Part shown: positions 49,853 to 59,864 of the stretch, piece by piece
Layout: every line of letters starts with the position of its first letter
Position numbering within the stretch: the stretch's first letter is position 1
Assembly: GCF_017948455.1 (NCBI RefSeq)
Contig: NZ_JAFFSU010000031.1
Location: forward strand, 28,324 to 92,323
DNA: 64,000 bases
Source: Streptomyces sp. GESEQ-4
GTDB taxonomy: Bacteria > Actinomycetota > Actinomycetes > Streptomycetales > Streptomycetaceae
Reading direction: 5' to 3'
The notes under the pieces: generated by a model
Told to the model about the DNA's origin: nothing
The model's database searches: none
What the model saw: only the letters and a program-made list of their open reading frames with translations
Position numbers and translations under genes: made by a program

Positions 49853-52800
49853 GTGCGGACTCAGCAGCAGCCGGTCAGCGGCAGAACCGGCGACTCCCAG
49901 CAGTCGTCCCAGGCGCCCCGCAACGCCAGGCCACCCGTCTCCGGCGCCGCTCCCCCCGCCCTGCTCGGACTCCAGCGGTCCGCGGGCAACGCGGCCACCT
50001 CGCGGGCGGTGCAACGTGCGCGGAACGGGAGTGCCCGGACGGAGTTGCCCGCTGTCGACGAGAGCCCGGAAGTGGAGTTCGAGCTGCCGTCGTACCTGAT
50101 GAACCTCCAGGCGGGCGGGCTCTCCTCGACGTACGGACTGACCGGGCACGAGTTCGTGCGGCATGCGGTGTCCGCGGTCGTCGGGCACGCCGATGGGACG
50201 GTCGCCGACATCGCGGGCGAACTGACCGGACGGCCGGAGAGCTTCTTCGGGCAGGGTCGTGCCTTCGCCGTGGAGGGCCGTACGGGCGAGGAGTGGTGGG
50301 ACATCACCGTCGCCATCTCCCGGGCCCCCGACGACAGGCCGCCCGTCTTCCAGCAGAACGACCTGGCCGACGCCTCGCCGGAGACGGTGACGGAGACCGA
50401 CGGTGTGCCCAAGGCCCGGCTGGATGACCCCGTGGGCAAGGACACCAAGCTCGACGTCCACCACAACACGGCCGCCACGGCCAGTTCCCAGGCCGGCGGG
50501 AACTCCAGCCACGGCGCCGGAGGCCTCGCCTTCGGGCTCGTGCCCGTCGTGCCCGGTCTGTGGCTGGGCGGCGCCGGCATGCTCAACGCGCAGCCCTGGC
50601 ACTCCTCCCGGGAGTCCCGCCACCAGCGGAACGTGGCCGAGCCGCGGGTGCTGCGGAGCAAGGACGGCACGGTCGAGGTGCGGCGCAAGGTGCGTTTCGA
50701 GGTACGGGCCAAGCTGCGCGGCGGCACCGAGGACGCGCAGACGTTCGGCGGCTCCGGCGCGCTCAGCCAGCGCGTGCCGACCGAGCATCTGGTCCCGGCC
50801 GGCATCGGCGCACCCGCCCCACCGCGGCCCGTGAGCGCGGACACCGCCCGGAACGTCTCGCTCGCCGACTCCCTGGCCCCGGTCGCGGTGGCCGACGACG
50901 CCGCCCCGCACGAGGGTGGCGGTGGGCTCTTCGACGCCGTCGCCTCCGTCCTGCACCCCTCGCTCACCGCACCCGGTGCGCCGGGCCGGAGCCGGCTGTA
51001 CCGGGCGACCTCCACGGCGACCGTCCTGGAGGACATGCCGCGGCTGCTGCGGGACGGCGTGGTCGGCGAGGATCTGCGTTCCAAGGACGACAAGACAGCG
51101 GGCAGTTACCACCTGCGTGCCGCGGTCACCGGCCTCTCTCCGGCCTGGGGCACCGGCGGGACCCAGCTGCGCACCCACCAGCAGAGCCAGACGTCGGTCA
51201 CGGAGAGCGCGGGCAAGGGGCGGTCCGTCGCGGGCGGTGTGGGCCCGGCGATCGGCGTCGGCGCGGTGGCCAACGCGGCGGTCGTGCGGGGCACCGCGAT
51301 GCCGGTCGGCGCCGCCCGCAAGGCGCGCTTCACCACGACCGAGCAGAGCGTCACCAGCCGGCAGGGCGCGGAGGTCCGAGGCGAGAAGGCCCTCTACGCC
51401 GGGACGGTCGTCTTCACCGTGGAGGGGACGGGCCCGCGGTCGGCCCAGGCGATCCTGGACCCCGCCACCCGGGTCGCCCGGCACTCGATGAACGTGTGGA
51501 TCAGCCTGCGGGCCGACGAGGCGGCGTCCTTCGGGCTGCCGCTGCCGCCCGGCATGACCGCCGAGGACTTCGTCCAGAAGCCGACGCGCGTCGACGAGAA
51601 CGGCGAGGAGCAGGAGGTCGAGCGCCATCTTCCCTACGACGGGAAGGGCGCCGGCGTCGCGCTGAGCCGGGTCGACACCGGGCCCATGCTTCGGGCGGTG
51701 CGCGAGCTGTTCGCCACCGATCCCCGGCTGGCCGGTTACCTCCCCGCCTTCGGCACCGCCGCGCCGGCCGGTCAGGTCAGCGACGAGGAGCAGGAGGCCC
51801 AGCGGCACAACTACCGCGAGCTGATGACCGCGCTGTCGGAGACCAACCTCCGCGTGAACAAGGACCAGTTGCTGTCCACCGGCATCCGGGTGCGGCTGCG
51901 CCGCAAGACGACCATGCACTCCCACGACGTGCAGCTCCTCGTCAAGGGCAGGCTGAGCGACACCGCCTACGAGGGCGACATCAAGGACTGGTCGGTGCGC
52001 GGCCACTCCGGCGTCACCGGCAACGCCCAGAGCGGGCGCAGCAGCCAGCGGTCGATCGGCGGTCTGGTGCTCGGCCAGGCCCGGATCGTCCCCGGCGTCC
52101 TGACCGGCTCGGCCCGCTACGAGCGGCACAGCACCGGCGCCCACCGCAACCAGGCCGGCACGACCGGCCGTACGGACGTCGTGGCCAACGGCTCCGACAC
52201 GGCCAGCGCCTTCCGGGCCGCCCTGCAGCTCGACGTGGAGGCCACCATGACCTCCCGGCCCCGCAAACTCGCCCGCGGCATCACGCCCGGTAAGCCCGGC
52301 CGGGACGTGCCGGAGGCCGAGCTCGTGACGTACATGAACATGGGCAGCCAGGACGTACGGCTGACCACGCCGACGGAGTTCACGGTGGACCGGGAGGGGA
52401 AGGACCGGCTGGACGCGGTCGTCGGGGGCCGCGGGGAGCCGGCGCCCGCCACCGGCAACGTGGCCGCCGAGGGCATCGGCGACCTGGCCACGCTCGTCCC
52501 GCAGCCGGCCACCGGGTCCCTGGTGCGGGACTGGCAGCTGGTGGAGACCGTCGAGGCGGCGCCCGTCCGGGAGTTCGCCTTCGCGCTGCTGTCCAAGGCC
52601 GCCGCCCGCAACAAGACCCTGCGCGAGGACCCGGCGCTGGCGACGGAGGGGCTCGCACCACGGCAGGCGATCGAGGAGCGGTTCGGCGAACGGGCGGTCC
52701 AGGGGGCGCTGCGGCAGGCCGCGTCCTCCGGCTGGGTGGTGAAGAACCTCCGCTATCCGCGCCGCCTCGCGGCCCTCAAGGGCGCGGTCGGCACCCGGCT

Positions 52801-55030
52801 CGCGCTGGCCAACCCGAAGTTCGTGCACCGGGGCGCGGGCCCGGGCACCGAGACCTTCGTGCTGGGCGGCCACCAGTCCGGGGGGCAGGCCGGCGAGGGC
52901 ACCAGCAGCAGCTGGCAGTTCGGCGTCATGGGCTCGGAGCAGGGCAGCTTCTGGCGGGCCGGTCAGGGCCTGACGGCGATCCGTACGTCGAGCGAGGGCG
53001 AGGCCCGGTCCCAGGCCGTGTCCGGCACGGTCGAGCGCAACGCCCACACTCCGAAGAAGGCCCCCCTCTATCTCGTCCAGTGCGATGTGCTGGTCGACAT
53101 GATCGCGGAGGTCAAGGTCACCGGCGGCGGCCCCTACGTCGCGAAGGGCGCCCAGACGCTGCCCGCCGCGGCCGGCGTGTGGCTGACGGAGGCGCAGCTG
53201 CCGGCGGAGATCCGGCGGGAGCTGGGGCTGGACGCCTCGGCACCGGCCAAGGCGTCCGGCGGCGGACAGGAAGAGAGCCCGGCGGAGAGTTCCCGGACGG
53301 CCGCCGAGCGGGCCGGGGCGGGCACGGAAGGCGCGTCCTCGTCGGCGGCCGGCACGTCCTCGTCGGCGGCGCCCGTCGGCACCGGGATGGCCGCCGAGCG
53401 GACCGCCACGGAGACCTCCGGCGCGTCCTCGACCGCGGCGCCCGCCAGCCCCGGCCCGTCGCTCCGCCGCGAACTGCCGCTGGGGTTCGGCATGATCGAG
53501 GATCTCCCGGACTTCGTACCGCTGCTGGCCCAGCTGCGGTCGCGTCTCGTCGCGAACCGGCGGCAGGGTCTCGCCGACGATCTGCTGCCGCGCCGGCAGC
53601 TCGACGACCGCAACGACAACGTGCAGCGGCTGCTGCGGGTCCTGGACCGCGACGGTTCCGCCGGACTGCTGGCCAGTGCGATGGACGGCGGGGTCACCGT
53701 CGAGCTGTTCGACGGCCGCAGGACGCCGTACTGGGCCGTGTTCAAGGTCGACCGGGTCGGCGACGGCACGTTCCTGGGCGAGGCGGGCGACCAGCGGGAC
53801 ATGGAGTACATCACCTCGGCCGTCGCCCAGCAGGCCGACTCCCGCGACAAGGGCGTGTTGACGGGCGTCGAGGGCATCCTCGCGGGATCGGGCAAACCGG
53901 AGGCGGGGGCCGGGCAGTTGAAGAGCACCGGCGGTGCGGGGGGTCTCGGACTGTCGTCCGGCACCTCGCGGCGCAGCGGTGCCGTGAGCCGGGGCCAGCT
54001 CGGTATGAAGACGGTCGCGGAGGCGGGCGCGGCGCCGTCGTCGAAGATGCGGGTGCCGGTCCGGGCGAGCCTGGAGCTGTACCGGGGCAACTCCCGGGTG
54101 GCGCTGGCCCTGCTGGACAATCTGGCGCTGACCCATCGCGTCCTGAACGCGGACCTCAAAGCCCTCTCCCACGTGGAGCTTCCGGCTCAGGACGCGGCGC
54201 TCGTCGCCGGGGGCGGCTCGCGTGACGACGGCTCGGTCGGCCTGGACGGCTGGCGTGCGGGCGGAGTGCGGCTGCCGCTGGAGGCGCAGGTCAACGGCTT
54301 CCAAGGGGCGCCGCAGGTGCGGCAGTTGGTGACGGACGCGGTCCGGCGGGCGGGCGGCGGCGACCGGTTCCGCGACAAGGGGCAGGCCGCCGCGTATGCC
54401 CTGAACGAGGCGGTCTCCACGGAGTGGTTGATCGCCGCGCTGCCGCTGCTCACCTCCGCCGGCGTCGACCTGCCGCCGGTGCACGCCTCCGGCGCGGAGG
54501 GCCAGAATCTGAACGCCTCCCTGCACGCGCGGCTGCGCAACGGCCTGGTGCTGGGCGTCGGCGACAAGATGACCTTCGAGACGATCGGCCAGAGCGATCT
54601 GGACGCGCCCCGCCCGACCCAGGAGGACGGCCAGAGCTCCACCGACCGCAGCAGGGCGGCCCGCCCGATGTTCGGCGCGGGCCTGCTCAACGCCGACCAG
54701 TTCCGCCTCAACCAGCTGATGGGCAACACGGGCGGCTCCGGCGGCGCGACCGACGCCACGGCGAACTCCTCCGGTTCGACGCCGATGCACAAGCCGAAGA
54801 CGAAGTCCGTGCTGGTCCAGTTCACGCTGGACGTCAGGGTGGTGGCTCAGGTGACCAACCGGGTCCGCGGCGGCCGTACGAGTACGGCCGTACGGGAGAC
54901 GACCCTGGCCCGCCCGGTGGTGGTCCGCATGCCGGAGCCCGTGGTCCGCCGGATGCTGGCCACCCAGGGCAACCAGCTCTCCGTCCGTCGCACGCCCAGG
55001 ATGTCGCCGTCGGCACGGACCGGTCCGTGA
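49853..55030 (+). CDS. Giant modular protein with an LQRSAGNAA motif, function unknown
   Basis: The protein has 1,725 residues, no signal peptide and no clear membrane helix. Residues about 34-56 read PPALLGLQRSAGNAATSRAV, a motif I know from actinobacterial proteins linked to DUF4157 and extracellular contractile injection systems. The rest looks like about six degenerate modules. Each has a Gly-rich stretch, then a strand block such as YAGTVVFTVEG or VQFTLDVRVVAQV, then a PxxP-type closing strand. The strand blocks lie near 270, 515, 787, 1069, 1398 and 1652. A Ser/Ala/Thr linker lies at about 1129-1203. No catalytic motif is recognised. Start chosen at GTG with a leaderless -10; the frame is open 53 codons further up. 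Confidence 0.75.
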   Translation: MRTQQQPVSGRTGDSQQSSQAPRNARPPVSGAAPPALLGLQRSAGNAATSRAVQRARNGSARTELPAVDESPEVEFELPSYLMNLQAGGLSSTYGLTGHEFVRHAVSAVVGHADGTVADIAGELTGRPESFFGQGRAFAVEGRTGEEWWDITVAISRAPDDRPPVFQQNDLADASPETVTETDGVPKARLDDPVGKDTKLDVHHNTAATASSQAGGNSSHGAGGLAFGLVPVVPGLWLGGAGMLNAQPWHSSRESRHQRNVAEPRVLRSKDGTVEVRRKVRFEVRAKLRGGTEDAQTFGGSGALSQRVPTEHLVPAGIGAPAPPRPVSADTARNVSLADSLAPVAVADDAAPHEGGGGLFDAVASVLHPSLTAPGAPGRSRLYRATSTATVLEDMPRLLRDGVVGEDLRSKDDKTAGSYHLRAAVTGLSPAWGTGGTQLRTHQQSQTSVTESAGKGRSVAGGVGPAIGVGAVANAAVVRGTAMPVGAARKARFTTTEQSVTSRQGAEVRGEKALYAGTVVFTVEGTGPRSAQAILDPATRVARHSMNVWISLRADEAASFGLPLPPGMTAEDFVQKPTRVDENGEEQEVERHLPYDGKGAGVALSRVDTGPMLRAVRELFATDPRLAGYLPAFGTAAPAGQVSDEEQEAQRHNYRELMTALSETNLRVNKDQLLSTGIRVRLRRKTTMHSHDVQLLVKGRLSDTAYEGDIKDWSVRGHSGVTGNAQSGRSSQRSIGGLVLGQARIVPGVLTGSARYERHSTGAHRNQAGTTGRTDVVANGSDTASAFRAALQLDVEATMTSRPRKLARGITPGKPGRDVPEAELVTYMNMGSQDVRLTTPTEFTVDREGKDRLDAVVGGRGEPAPATGNVAAEGIGDLATLVPQPATGSLVRDWQLVETVEAAPVREFAFALLSKAAARNKTLREDPALATEGLAPRQAIEERFGERAVQGALRQAASSGWVVKNLRYPRRLAALKGAVGTRLALANPKFVHRGAGPGTETFVLGGHQSGGQAGEGTSSSWQFGVMGSEQGSFWRAGQGLTAIRTSSEGEARSQAVSGTVERNAHTPKKAPLYLVQCDVLVDMIAEVKVTGGGPYVAKGAQTLPAAAGVWLTEAQLPAEIRRELGLDASAPAKASGGGQEESPAESSRTAAERAGAGTEGASSSAAGTSSSAAPVGTGMAAERTATETSGASSTAAPASPGPSLRRELPLGFGMIEDLPDFVPLLAQLRSRLVANRRQGLADDLLPRRQLDDRNDNVQRLLRVLDRDGSAGLLASAMDGGVTVELFDGRRTPYWAVFKVDRVGDGTFLGEAGDQRDMEYITSAVAQQADSRDKGVLTGVEGILAGSGKPEAGAGQLKSTGGAGGLGLSSGTSRRSGAVSRGQLGMKTVAEAGAAPSSKMRVPVRASLELYRGNSRVALALLDNLALTHRVLNADLKALSHVELPAQDAALVAGGGSRDDGSVGLDGWRAGGVRLPLEAQVNGFQGAPQVRQLVTDAVRRAGGGDRFRDKGQAAAYALNEAVSTEWLIAALPLLTSAGVDLPPVHASGAEGQNLNASLHARLRNGLVLGVGDKMTFETIGQSDLDAPRPTQEDGQSSTDRSRAARPMFGAGLLNADQFRLNQLMGNTGGSGGATDATANSSGSTPMHKPKTKSVLVQFTLDVRVVAQVTNRVRGGRTSTAVRETTLARPVVVRMPEPVVRRMLATQGNQLSVRRTPRMSPSARTGP

Positions 55031-55036
55031 ACCGGC

Positions 55037-56278
55037 TCAGGGGCCGGCCCACAGCCCGTCGTCCGTGAGCCCCAGCAGCTCGATCGCGTTACGCCGTACG
55101 ATCCGCTCGACGACGTCCGCCTCCAGGTGCCCCATCTGTGTCTCGCCGACCTTGCGGGACTCGGGCCAGGTGGAGTCGGAGTGGGGGTAGTCGGTCTCGT
55201 AGAGGACGTTGCCGACCCCGATGGCGTCGAGGTTGCGCAGCCCGAAGGCGTCGTCGAAGAAGCAGCCGTAGACATGCTCGGCGAACAGCTCGGACGGCGG
55301 CCGGTGCACCTTGTCCGCGACCCCGCCCCACCCCCGGTTCTCCTCCCAGACGATGTCGGCGCGCTCGAGGATGTACGGGATCCAGCCGATCTGCCCTTCC
55401 GCGTACATCACCTTCAGCCCCGGGAAGCGCTCGAACTTGCCGCTCATCAGCCAGTCCACCATCGAGAAGCAGCAGTTGGCGAAGGTGATGGTGGAGCCGA
55501 CGGCGGGCGGCGCGTCGGCGGAGGTGGAGGGCATACGGCTGCTGGAGCCGATGTGCATGGCGACGACGGTGCCGGTCTCGGCGCAGGCGGCGAGGAAGGG
55601 GTCCCAGTAGTCGGTGTGGACGGAGGGCAGGCCGAGGTGCGGGGGTATCTCGGAGAAGGCGACGGCACGCACTCCACGGGCCGCGTTGCGCCGTACTTCC
55701 GCCGCCGCCAGCTCGGCGTCCCAGAGGGGAATGAGGGTGAGCGGGATGAGCCGGCCCCGGGCCTCGGGCCCGCACCACTCCTCCACCATCCAGTCGTTGT
55801 AGGCCTGGATGCAGAGAAGGGCGAGTTCGCGGTCGCTCGCCTCCGTGAAGGTCTGTCCGCAGAAGCGCGGGAAGGTGGGGAAGCAGAGGGCGGACTGGAC
55901 GTGGTTGACGTCCATGTCGGCGAGGCGGGCGGGGACGTCGTACGAACCGACGCGCATCTGCTCGTACGTGATGACCTCGAGCTTGATCTCGTCCCTGCTG
56001 TAGCCGACCGCCGTGTCCAGGCGGGTGAGCGGCCGGTGCAGATCCTCGTAGATCCACCAGTCGCCGATCGGTCCGTCGTCGCCGCCGGGGGTGCCCATGA
56101 CGGGCTTGAAGCGGCCGCCGAGGAAGGACATCTCCTTCAGTGGCGCGCGGACTATGCGCGGTCCGATGTCCAGGTATTTCTTCGGAAGCCGGTTCTGCCA
56201 CACGTCCGCGGGCTCCACGGTGTGGTCGTCGACGGAGATGATCTTCGGAAATGCCGGTGTGGTCTCCATGACGCTCAC
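55037..56278 (-). CDS. Amidohydrolase-2 family protein
   Basis: The protein has 413 residues (GTG 56278; ATG 56269 is equally possible). PF04909-type features: IISVDDHTVEPADVW at the N-terminus, where the metal-binding HxH is DDH-like, VHTDYWDPFLAACAETGTVVAMHIGSSS, PGLKVMYAEGQIGWIPY and NVLYETDYPHSDSTWP. Such enzymes decarboxylate or hydrolyse ring-cleavage intermediates. A perfect regulon operator lies 13 bp upstream. Its 3' end is 6 bp from that of the giant gene. Confidence 0.85.
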   Translation of the reverse strand: MSVMETTPAFPKIISVDDHTVEPADVWQNRLPKKYLDIGPRIVRAPLKEMSFLGGRFKPVMGTPGGDDGPIGDWWIYEDLHRPLTRLDTAVGYSRDEIKLEVITYEQMRVGSYDVPARLADMDVNHVQSALCFPTFPRFCGQTFTEASDRELALLCIQAYNDWMVEEWCGPEARGRLIPLTLIPLWDAELAAAEVRRNAARGVRAVAFSEIPPHLGLPSVHTDYWDPFLAACAETGTVVAMHIGSSSRMPSTSADAPPAVGSTITFANCCFSMVDWLMSGKFERFPGLKVMYAEGQIGWIPYILERADIVWEENRGWGGVADKVHRPPSELFAEHVYGCFFDDAFGLRNLDAIGVGNVLYETDYPHSDSTWPESRKVGETQMGHLEADVVERIVRRNAIELLGLTDDGLWAGP

Positions 56279-56290
56279 GGTAGCGCTGAT

Positions 56291-56305
56291 CTGACGACCC
56301 GTCAG
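56291..56305. promoter_or_regulatory. TetR-type operator, site 6 (perfect)
   Basis: CTGACG-ACC-CGTCAG, exact core palindrome, between the amidohydrolase start and the afsR promoter region. Confidence 0.75.
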
Positions 56306-56475
56306 CTATGCGGTGAGGGGTCGATGGTGGTGGGGTCTGTGCGGAAGTGTGCGGAGAGGGTGTGTGGGCTTTGTGGTATCCCGCGTGCCCACCTGTGATC
56401 GTGGCCTCCAGAGCTGACGCATCCGGCATGCACAAGGCAAACTGACCTAGTTGTCGGGTCGGCTAGGGGGACTGC

Positions 56476-59427
56476 ATGGACGGAGTACCGCGGGTGCCTC
56501 AGCAGCGGAGTCCAGGTTCCGCCGAGGAGCAGGCGGCGCTGCGCTTCAGCGTGCTCGGACCGGTGCGCGCATGGCGCGGCGAGGAGCAACTGCCCACCGG
56601 CTCCCCCCAGCAACGCGCCCTGCTCGCCGCCCTCCTGCTCCGCGAGGGCCGCACCGCGACCGCCGCGGAACTGATCGACGCCCTCTGGGGCGAGGAACCC
56701 CCGTCCCAGGCGCTGGCGGCGCTGCGCACCTACGCCTCCCGCCTGCGCAAGGTGCTGACCCCGGGCGTCCTGGCCAGCGAGTCCGGCGGCTACGCGATCC
56801 GGGGCCTGCCCGACGGCTCCCTGGACCTCACCACCGCCCAGGACCTGGCGACCGAGGCGGAGAAGGCACGCAACGGCGGGGACCTGTGCCATGCGCGGGA
56901 GGTGCTGGGCCGGGCGCTGTCGCTGTGGGACGGAGAGGTGCTGGCGGGGGTGCCGGGCCCGTACGCGGAGGCGCAACGGGTGAGGCTGGAGGAATGGCGC
57001 CTCCAACTCCTGGAATCCCGCCTGGACATGGACCTGGAACAGGGCTGCCACGCGGAGAGCGTGTCGGAACTGACCGCCCTGACGGCGGCGCATCCCCTCC
57101 GGGAGCGGCTGCGTGAGCTGCTGATGCTGGCGCTGTACCGCTCGGGCCGCCAGGCGGAGGCCCTCGCGGTGTACGCCGACACGCGCCGCCTGCTCGCCGA
57201 CGAACTGGGCGTGGACCCGCGCCCCGGCCTGCGCGAACTCCAGCAGCGCATCCTGCGGGCGGACCCCGGCCTGGCGGAACCGTCGGCACCGGTGGCCGAA
57301 CCCCCGGCCGTACCGGTCCGCCCGGCCCAACTCCCCGCGACCGTCCCCGACTTCACCGGACGAGCCTCCTTCGTCTCCGAGCTGAGCGAGGTCCTGGCCT
57401 CGGCGGAGGGCCGCGTGATGGCGGTCTCCGCCCTGGCCGGAATCGGCGGCGTCGGCAAGACGACCCTCGCGGTGCACGTCGCCCACCAGGCCCGGACCGC
57501 CTTCCCGGACGGCCAGCTGTACGTCGACCTCCAGGGCGCGGGCAACCGGGCGGCGGAACCGGAGACGGTCCTGGGCTCCTTCCTCCGCGCGCTGGGCACC
57601 GCGGACTCGGCGATCCCGGACTCGCTGGAGGAGCGCTCGGCGCTGTACCGGTCCGTCCTGGACGGCCGGCGAGTGCTGGTGGTGTTGGACAACGCACGGG
57701 ATGCCGCCCAGGTACGTCCCCTGCTGCCGGGCATGGAAGGCTGCGCGGCCCTGGTGACCTCCCGGGTCCGGATGGTGGACCTGGCGGGCGCCCACCTGGT
57801 CGACCTGGACGTGATGTCCCCCGACGAGGCGCTGCTGCTCTTCACCAAGATCGTGGGCGAGGAACGCGTCGCCTCCGAGCGGGAGGCCGCGCTGGACGTC
57901 GTAGCGGCATGCGGCTTCCTGCCGCTGGCGATCAGGATCGCGGCGTCCCGGCTGGCGGCCCGGCGCACGTGGACGGTGTCGGTGCTGGCGGCGAAACTCG
58001 GGGACGAACGCCGCCGCCTCGACGAACTCCAGGCCGGCGACCTGGCGGTGAAGGCGACCTTCGAGCTGGGCTACGGGGCCCTGGAACCGGCCCAGGCACG
58101 CGCCTTCCGCCTCCTGGGCCTCCCCGACGGCCCCGACATCTCGCTGGCGGCGGCCGCGGCGGTACTGGACCTCCCCGTGGAAGACACCGAGGACCTCCTG
58201 GAGGCCCTCGTCGACACCTCGCTGCTGGAATCGGCGGCGCCCGGCCGCTACCGGTACCACGACCTCGTACGGCTCTACGCGCGTGCGTGCGCGGAACGGG
58301 ACGAGTGGCCGCCGAGCGAGCGGGACGCGGCGATGTCGCGGCTGCTGGACTTCTACCTGGCCACCGCGGCGGGGGTCTATGCGAAGGAGCGCCCCGGGGA
58401 CCGGCTGGTGGACCACCTGGAGCGGACGGACTACCCCGGGCTGAGCTTCTCGGACCGGCATGCGGCGCAGGACTGGCTGTACTCCGAAGCGCATGCCTTG
58501 CTCGCCTTCACCCAGCAGTGCACCGGGAACGCCGTGCTGCGGCGGGCGGTGGACCTGTTGTGGGCGGCGAAGGATCTCGCCGAGTCGGGCGCCAACTCCA
58601 AGCAGTACGAGACTGTCGCCTTCACGCTGCGGGGTGCGGCCGACCGGGCCAGGGATCCACGGGCGCTGAGCCGGGCGCTCACGACGCTCACCAATGTCCA
58701 TCTCGTGGCCGGACGCTTCAGTGAGGCGGACGAAGAGGCCCGGCACGCCATGGAGCTGGCCCACATCGCGGACGACCTGGCACCCAGGTGCTGGGCCGCC
58801 AACGACCGCGGCATCATCGCGCTCTACCAGAACCGTTACGCCGACGGTGAGGCGTATCTCCGGCAGGCCATCGACAGCTTCCGCCAGGACGAGAACCTCG
58901 CCGGGGAGGCCAGCGCACTCTGCAACCTCTCGCGCATCCGCCTCGCCCTGGGCCGGGTCGGCAGCGCGGTGGAACTCGCGCAGCAAGGCATCGCCATCTA
59001 CGACCGCCTGGGCCACACCCTCCGGGGCGCCAACGGCCGCTACGCCCTGGGGATGGCGCTGACCGGCCAGGGCGGACTGAGCGCGGCGGTCGACCGGCTC
59101 ACCGAGGCCCTGGAGGTGTTCCGCGACAGCAGGCAGCGGCTCTGGGAGGGGATGACGCTCTTCCGGATGGCCGAAGCGCATCTCGCGGCACGCAAGCCGG
59201 CCGAGGCCGCGGCTCTGGCGGAGCAGGCCCAGGCCGTCCTGCGCGGCATCGGTGGCGAATGGCGCCGGGGCAACATCCTGACCGTCCTCGGCCGCGCCCT
59301 GAGCGACCTGAACCAGACCGGCCGGGCGCGCGCCTGCTGGCAGGAGGCCCTGTCCATCTACGACTCACTGGACTCCCCGGAGGCCGCCGACGTACGGCTC
59401 CTGCTCAGCCCGGCGGCGGCCGCCTGA
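56476..59427 (+). CDS. afsR: AfsR, SARP-family global regulator
   Basis: The protein has 983 residues, near the 993 of S. coelicolor AfsR, which it closely resembles as I recall it. Start ATG after AGGGGGA. Domains in order: OmpR-type winged helix at about 25-115 (LRFSVLGPVRAWRG, YASRLRKVL), bacterial transcriptional activation domain at 120-265 (RALSLWDGEVL, LGVDPRPGLRELQQRIL), NB-ARC ATPase with Walker A ALAGIGGVGKTTLA near 320, and TPR repeats at about 720-960. In S. coelicolor AfsR is phosphorylated by AfsK and activates afsS, which is present downstream here. Confidence 0.93.
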   Translation: MDGVPRVPQQRSPGSAEEQAALRFSVLGPVRAWRGEEQLPTGSPQQRALLAALLLREGRTATAAELIDALWGEEPPSQALAALRTYASRLRKVLTPGVLASESGGYAIRGLPDGSLDLTTAQDLATEAEKARNGGDLCHAREVLGRALSLWDGEVLAGVPGPYAEAQRVRLEEWRLQLLESRLDMDLEQGCHAESVSELTALTAAHPLRERLRELLMLALYRSGRQAEALAVYADTRRLLADELGVDPRPGLRELQQRILRADPGLAEPSAPVAEPPAVPVRPAQLPATVPDFTGRASFVSELSEVLASAEGRVMAVSALAGIGGVGKTTLAVHVAHQARTAFPDGQLYVDLQGAGNRAAEPETVLGSFLRALGTADSAIPDSLEERSALYRSVLDGRRVLVVLDNARDAAQVRPLLPGMEGCAALVTSRVRMVDLAGAHLVDLDVMSPDEALLLFTKIVGEERVASEREAALDVVAACGFLPLAIRIAASRLAARRTWTVSVLAAKLGDERRRLDELQAGDLAVKATFELGYGALEPAQARAFRLLGLPDGPDISLAAAAAVLDLPVEDTEDLLEALVDTSLLESAAPGRYRYHDLVRLYARACAERDEWPPSERDAAMSRLLDFYLATAAGVYAKERPGDRLVDHLERTDYPGLSFSDRHAAQDWLYSEAHALLAFTQQCTGNAVLRRAVDLLWAAKDLAESGANSKQYETVAFTLRGAADRARDPRALSRALTTLTNVHLVAGRFSEADEEARHAMELAHIADDLAPRCWAANDRGIIALYQNRYADGEAYLRQAIDSFRQDENLAGEASALCNLSRIRLALGRVGSAVELAQQGIAIYDRLGHTLRGANGRYALGMALTGQGGLSAAVDRLTEALEVFRDSRQRLWEGMTLFRMAEAHLAARKPAEAAALAEQAQAVLRGIGGEWRRGNILTVLGRALSDLNQTGRARACWQEALSIYDSLDSPEAADVRLLLSPAAAA

Positions 59428-59452
59428 GCTTGTCGTTCAAGGTCCGGCAGAG

Positions 59453-59470
59453 CGTTCATCGTTCGTTTAT
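59453..59470 (+). promoter_or_regulatory. AfsR box in the afsS promoter
   Basis: The direct repeat GTTCATC-GTTCGTT (59454-59467) matches the known AfsR target in front of afsS, which PhoP also contests because it resembles a PHO box. It lies about 165 bp before the afsS start. Confidence 0.7.
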
Positions 59471-59634
59471 CGCGCCACGGCAGTCTGTGCCTTGTCGATC
59501 CGTCGCGTCGGGGGGCAGACGGGTCAGCGGTGATCATCACCGCTAGGGTGTACGACCCTGACATGCCCGTCCGGCGGCCCGCGGGGGAGTTGCCGGACGG
59601 GCATCGCCCATCGATGAAGGGGAGTTGCCAGTCC

Positions 59635-59841
59635 ATGAGCGATGCCAAGAAGGACACCGTGGTCAAGCCGCTCGACAACCACGCCACGGATGTCACCACA
59701 CAGGACAACCACGCGACCGACGAAGAGATCACCACGCTCGACAACCACGCGACGGGCGGCACCGTGAAGCCGCTCGACAACCACGCGACGGGCGGCACGG
59801 TGAAGCCGCTCGACAATCACGCGACGGGCGAAGAGGCCTGA
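59635..59841 (+). CDS. afsS: AfsS, small repeat protein activating secondary metabolism
   Basis: The protein has 68 residues. Five DNHAT pentamers begin at residues 14, 24, 36, 48 and 60, so the period is 10 then 12. They match the T-x-x-DNHxx repeats of AfsS. Acidic and Thr-rich between repeats, no signal peptide. In S. coelicolor the 63-residue AfsS, with three repeats, lies downstream of afsR and stimulates antibiotic genes by an unknown mechanism. Start ATG chosen because GGGAG lies about 10 nt upstream. A strong hairpin follows. Confidence 0.88.
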   Translation: MSDAKKDTVVKPLDNHATDVTTQDNHATDEEITTLDNHATGGTVKPLDNHATGGTVKPLDNHATGEEA

Positions 59842-59864
59842 ACAGACCAACTCCACACGGGGAT

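Noticed and set aside
49739..54790. Very long minus-strand open frame opposite the giant gene
   Set aside because: Its text is only Arg, Gly, Pro and His-rich noise. The plus-strand frame has balanced composition and the N-terminal motif, so the plus strand is coding.
54424..55068. Extra plus-strand frame at the end of the giant gene
   Set aside because: Out-of-frame, Arg/Gly-rich and without a ribosome site; a shadow frame.
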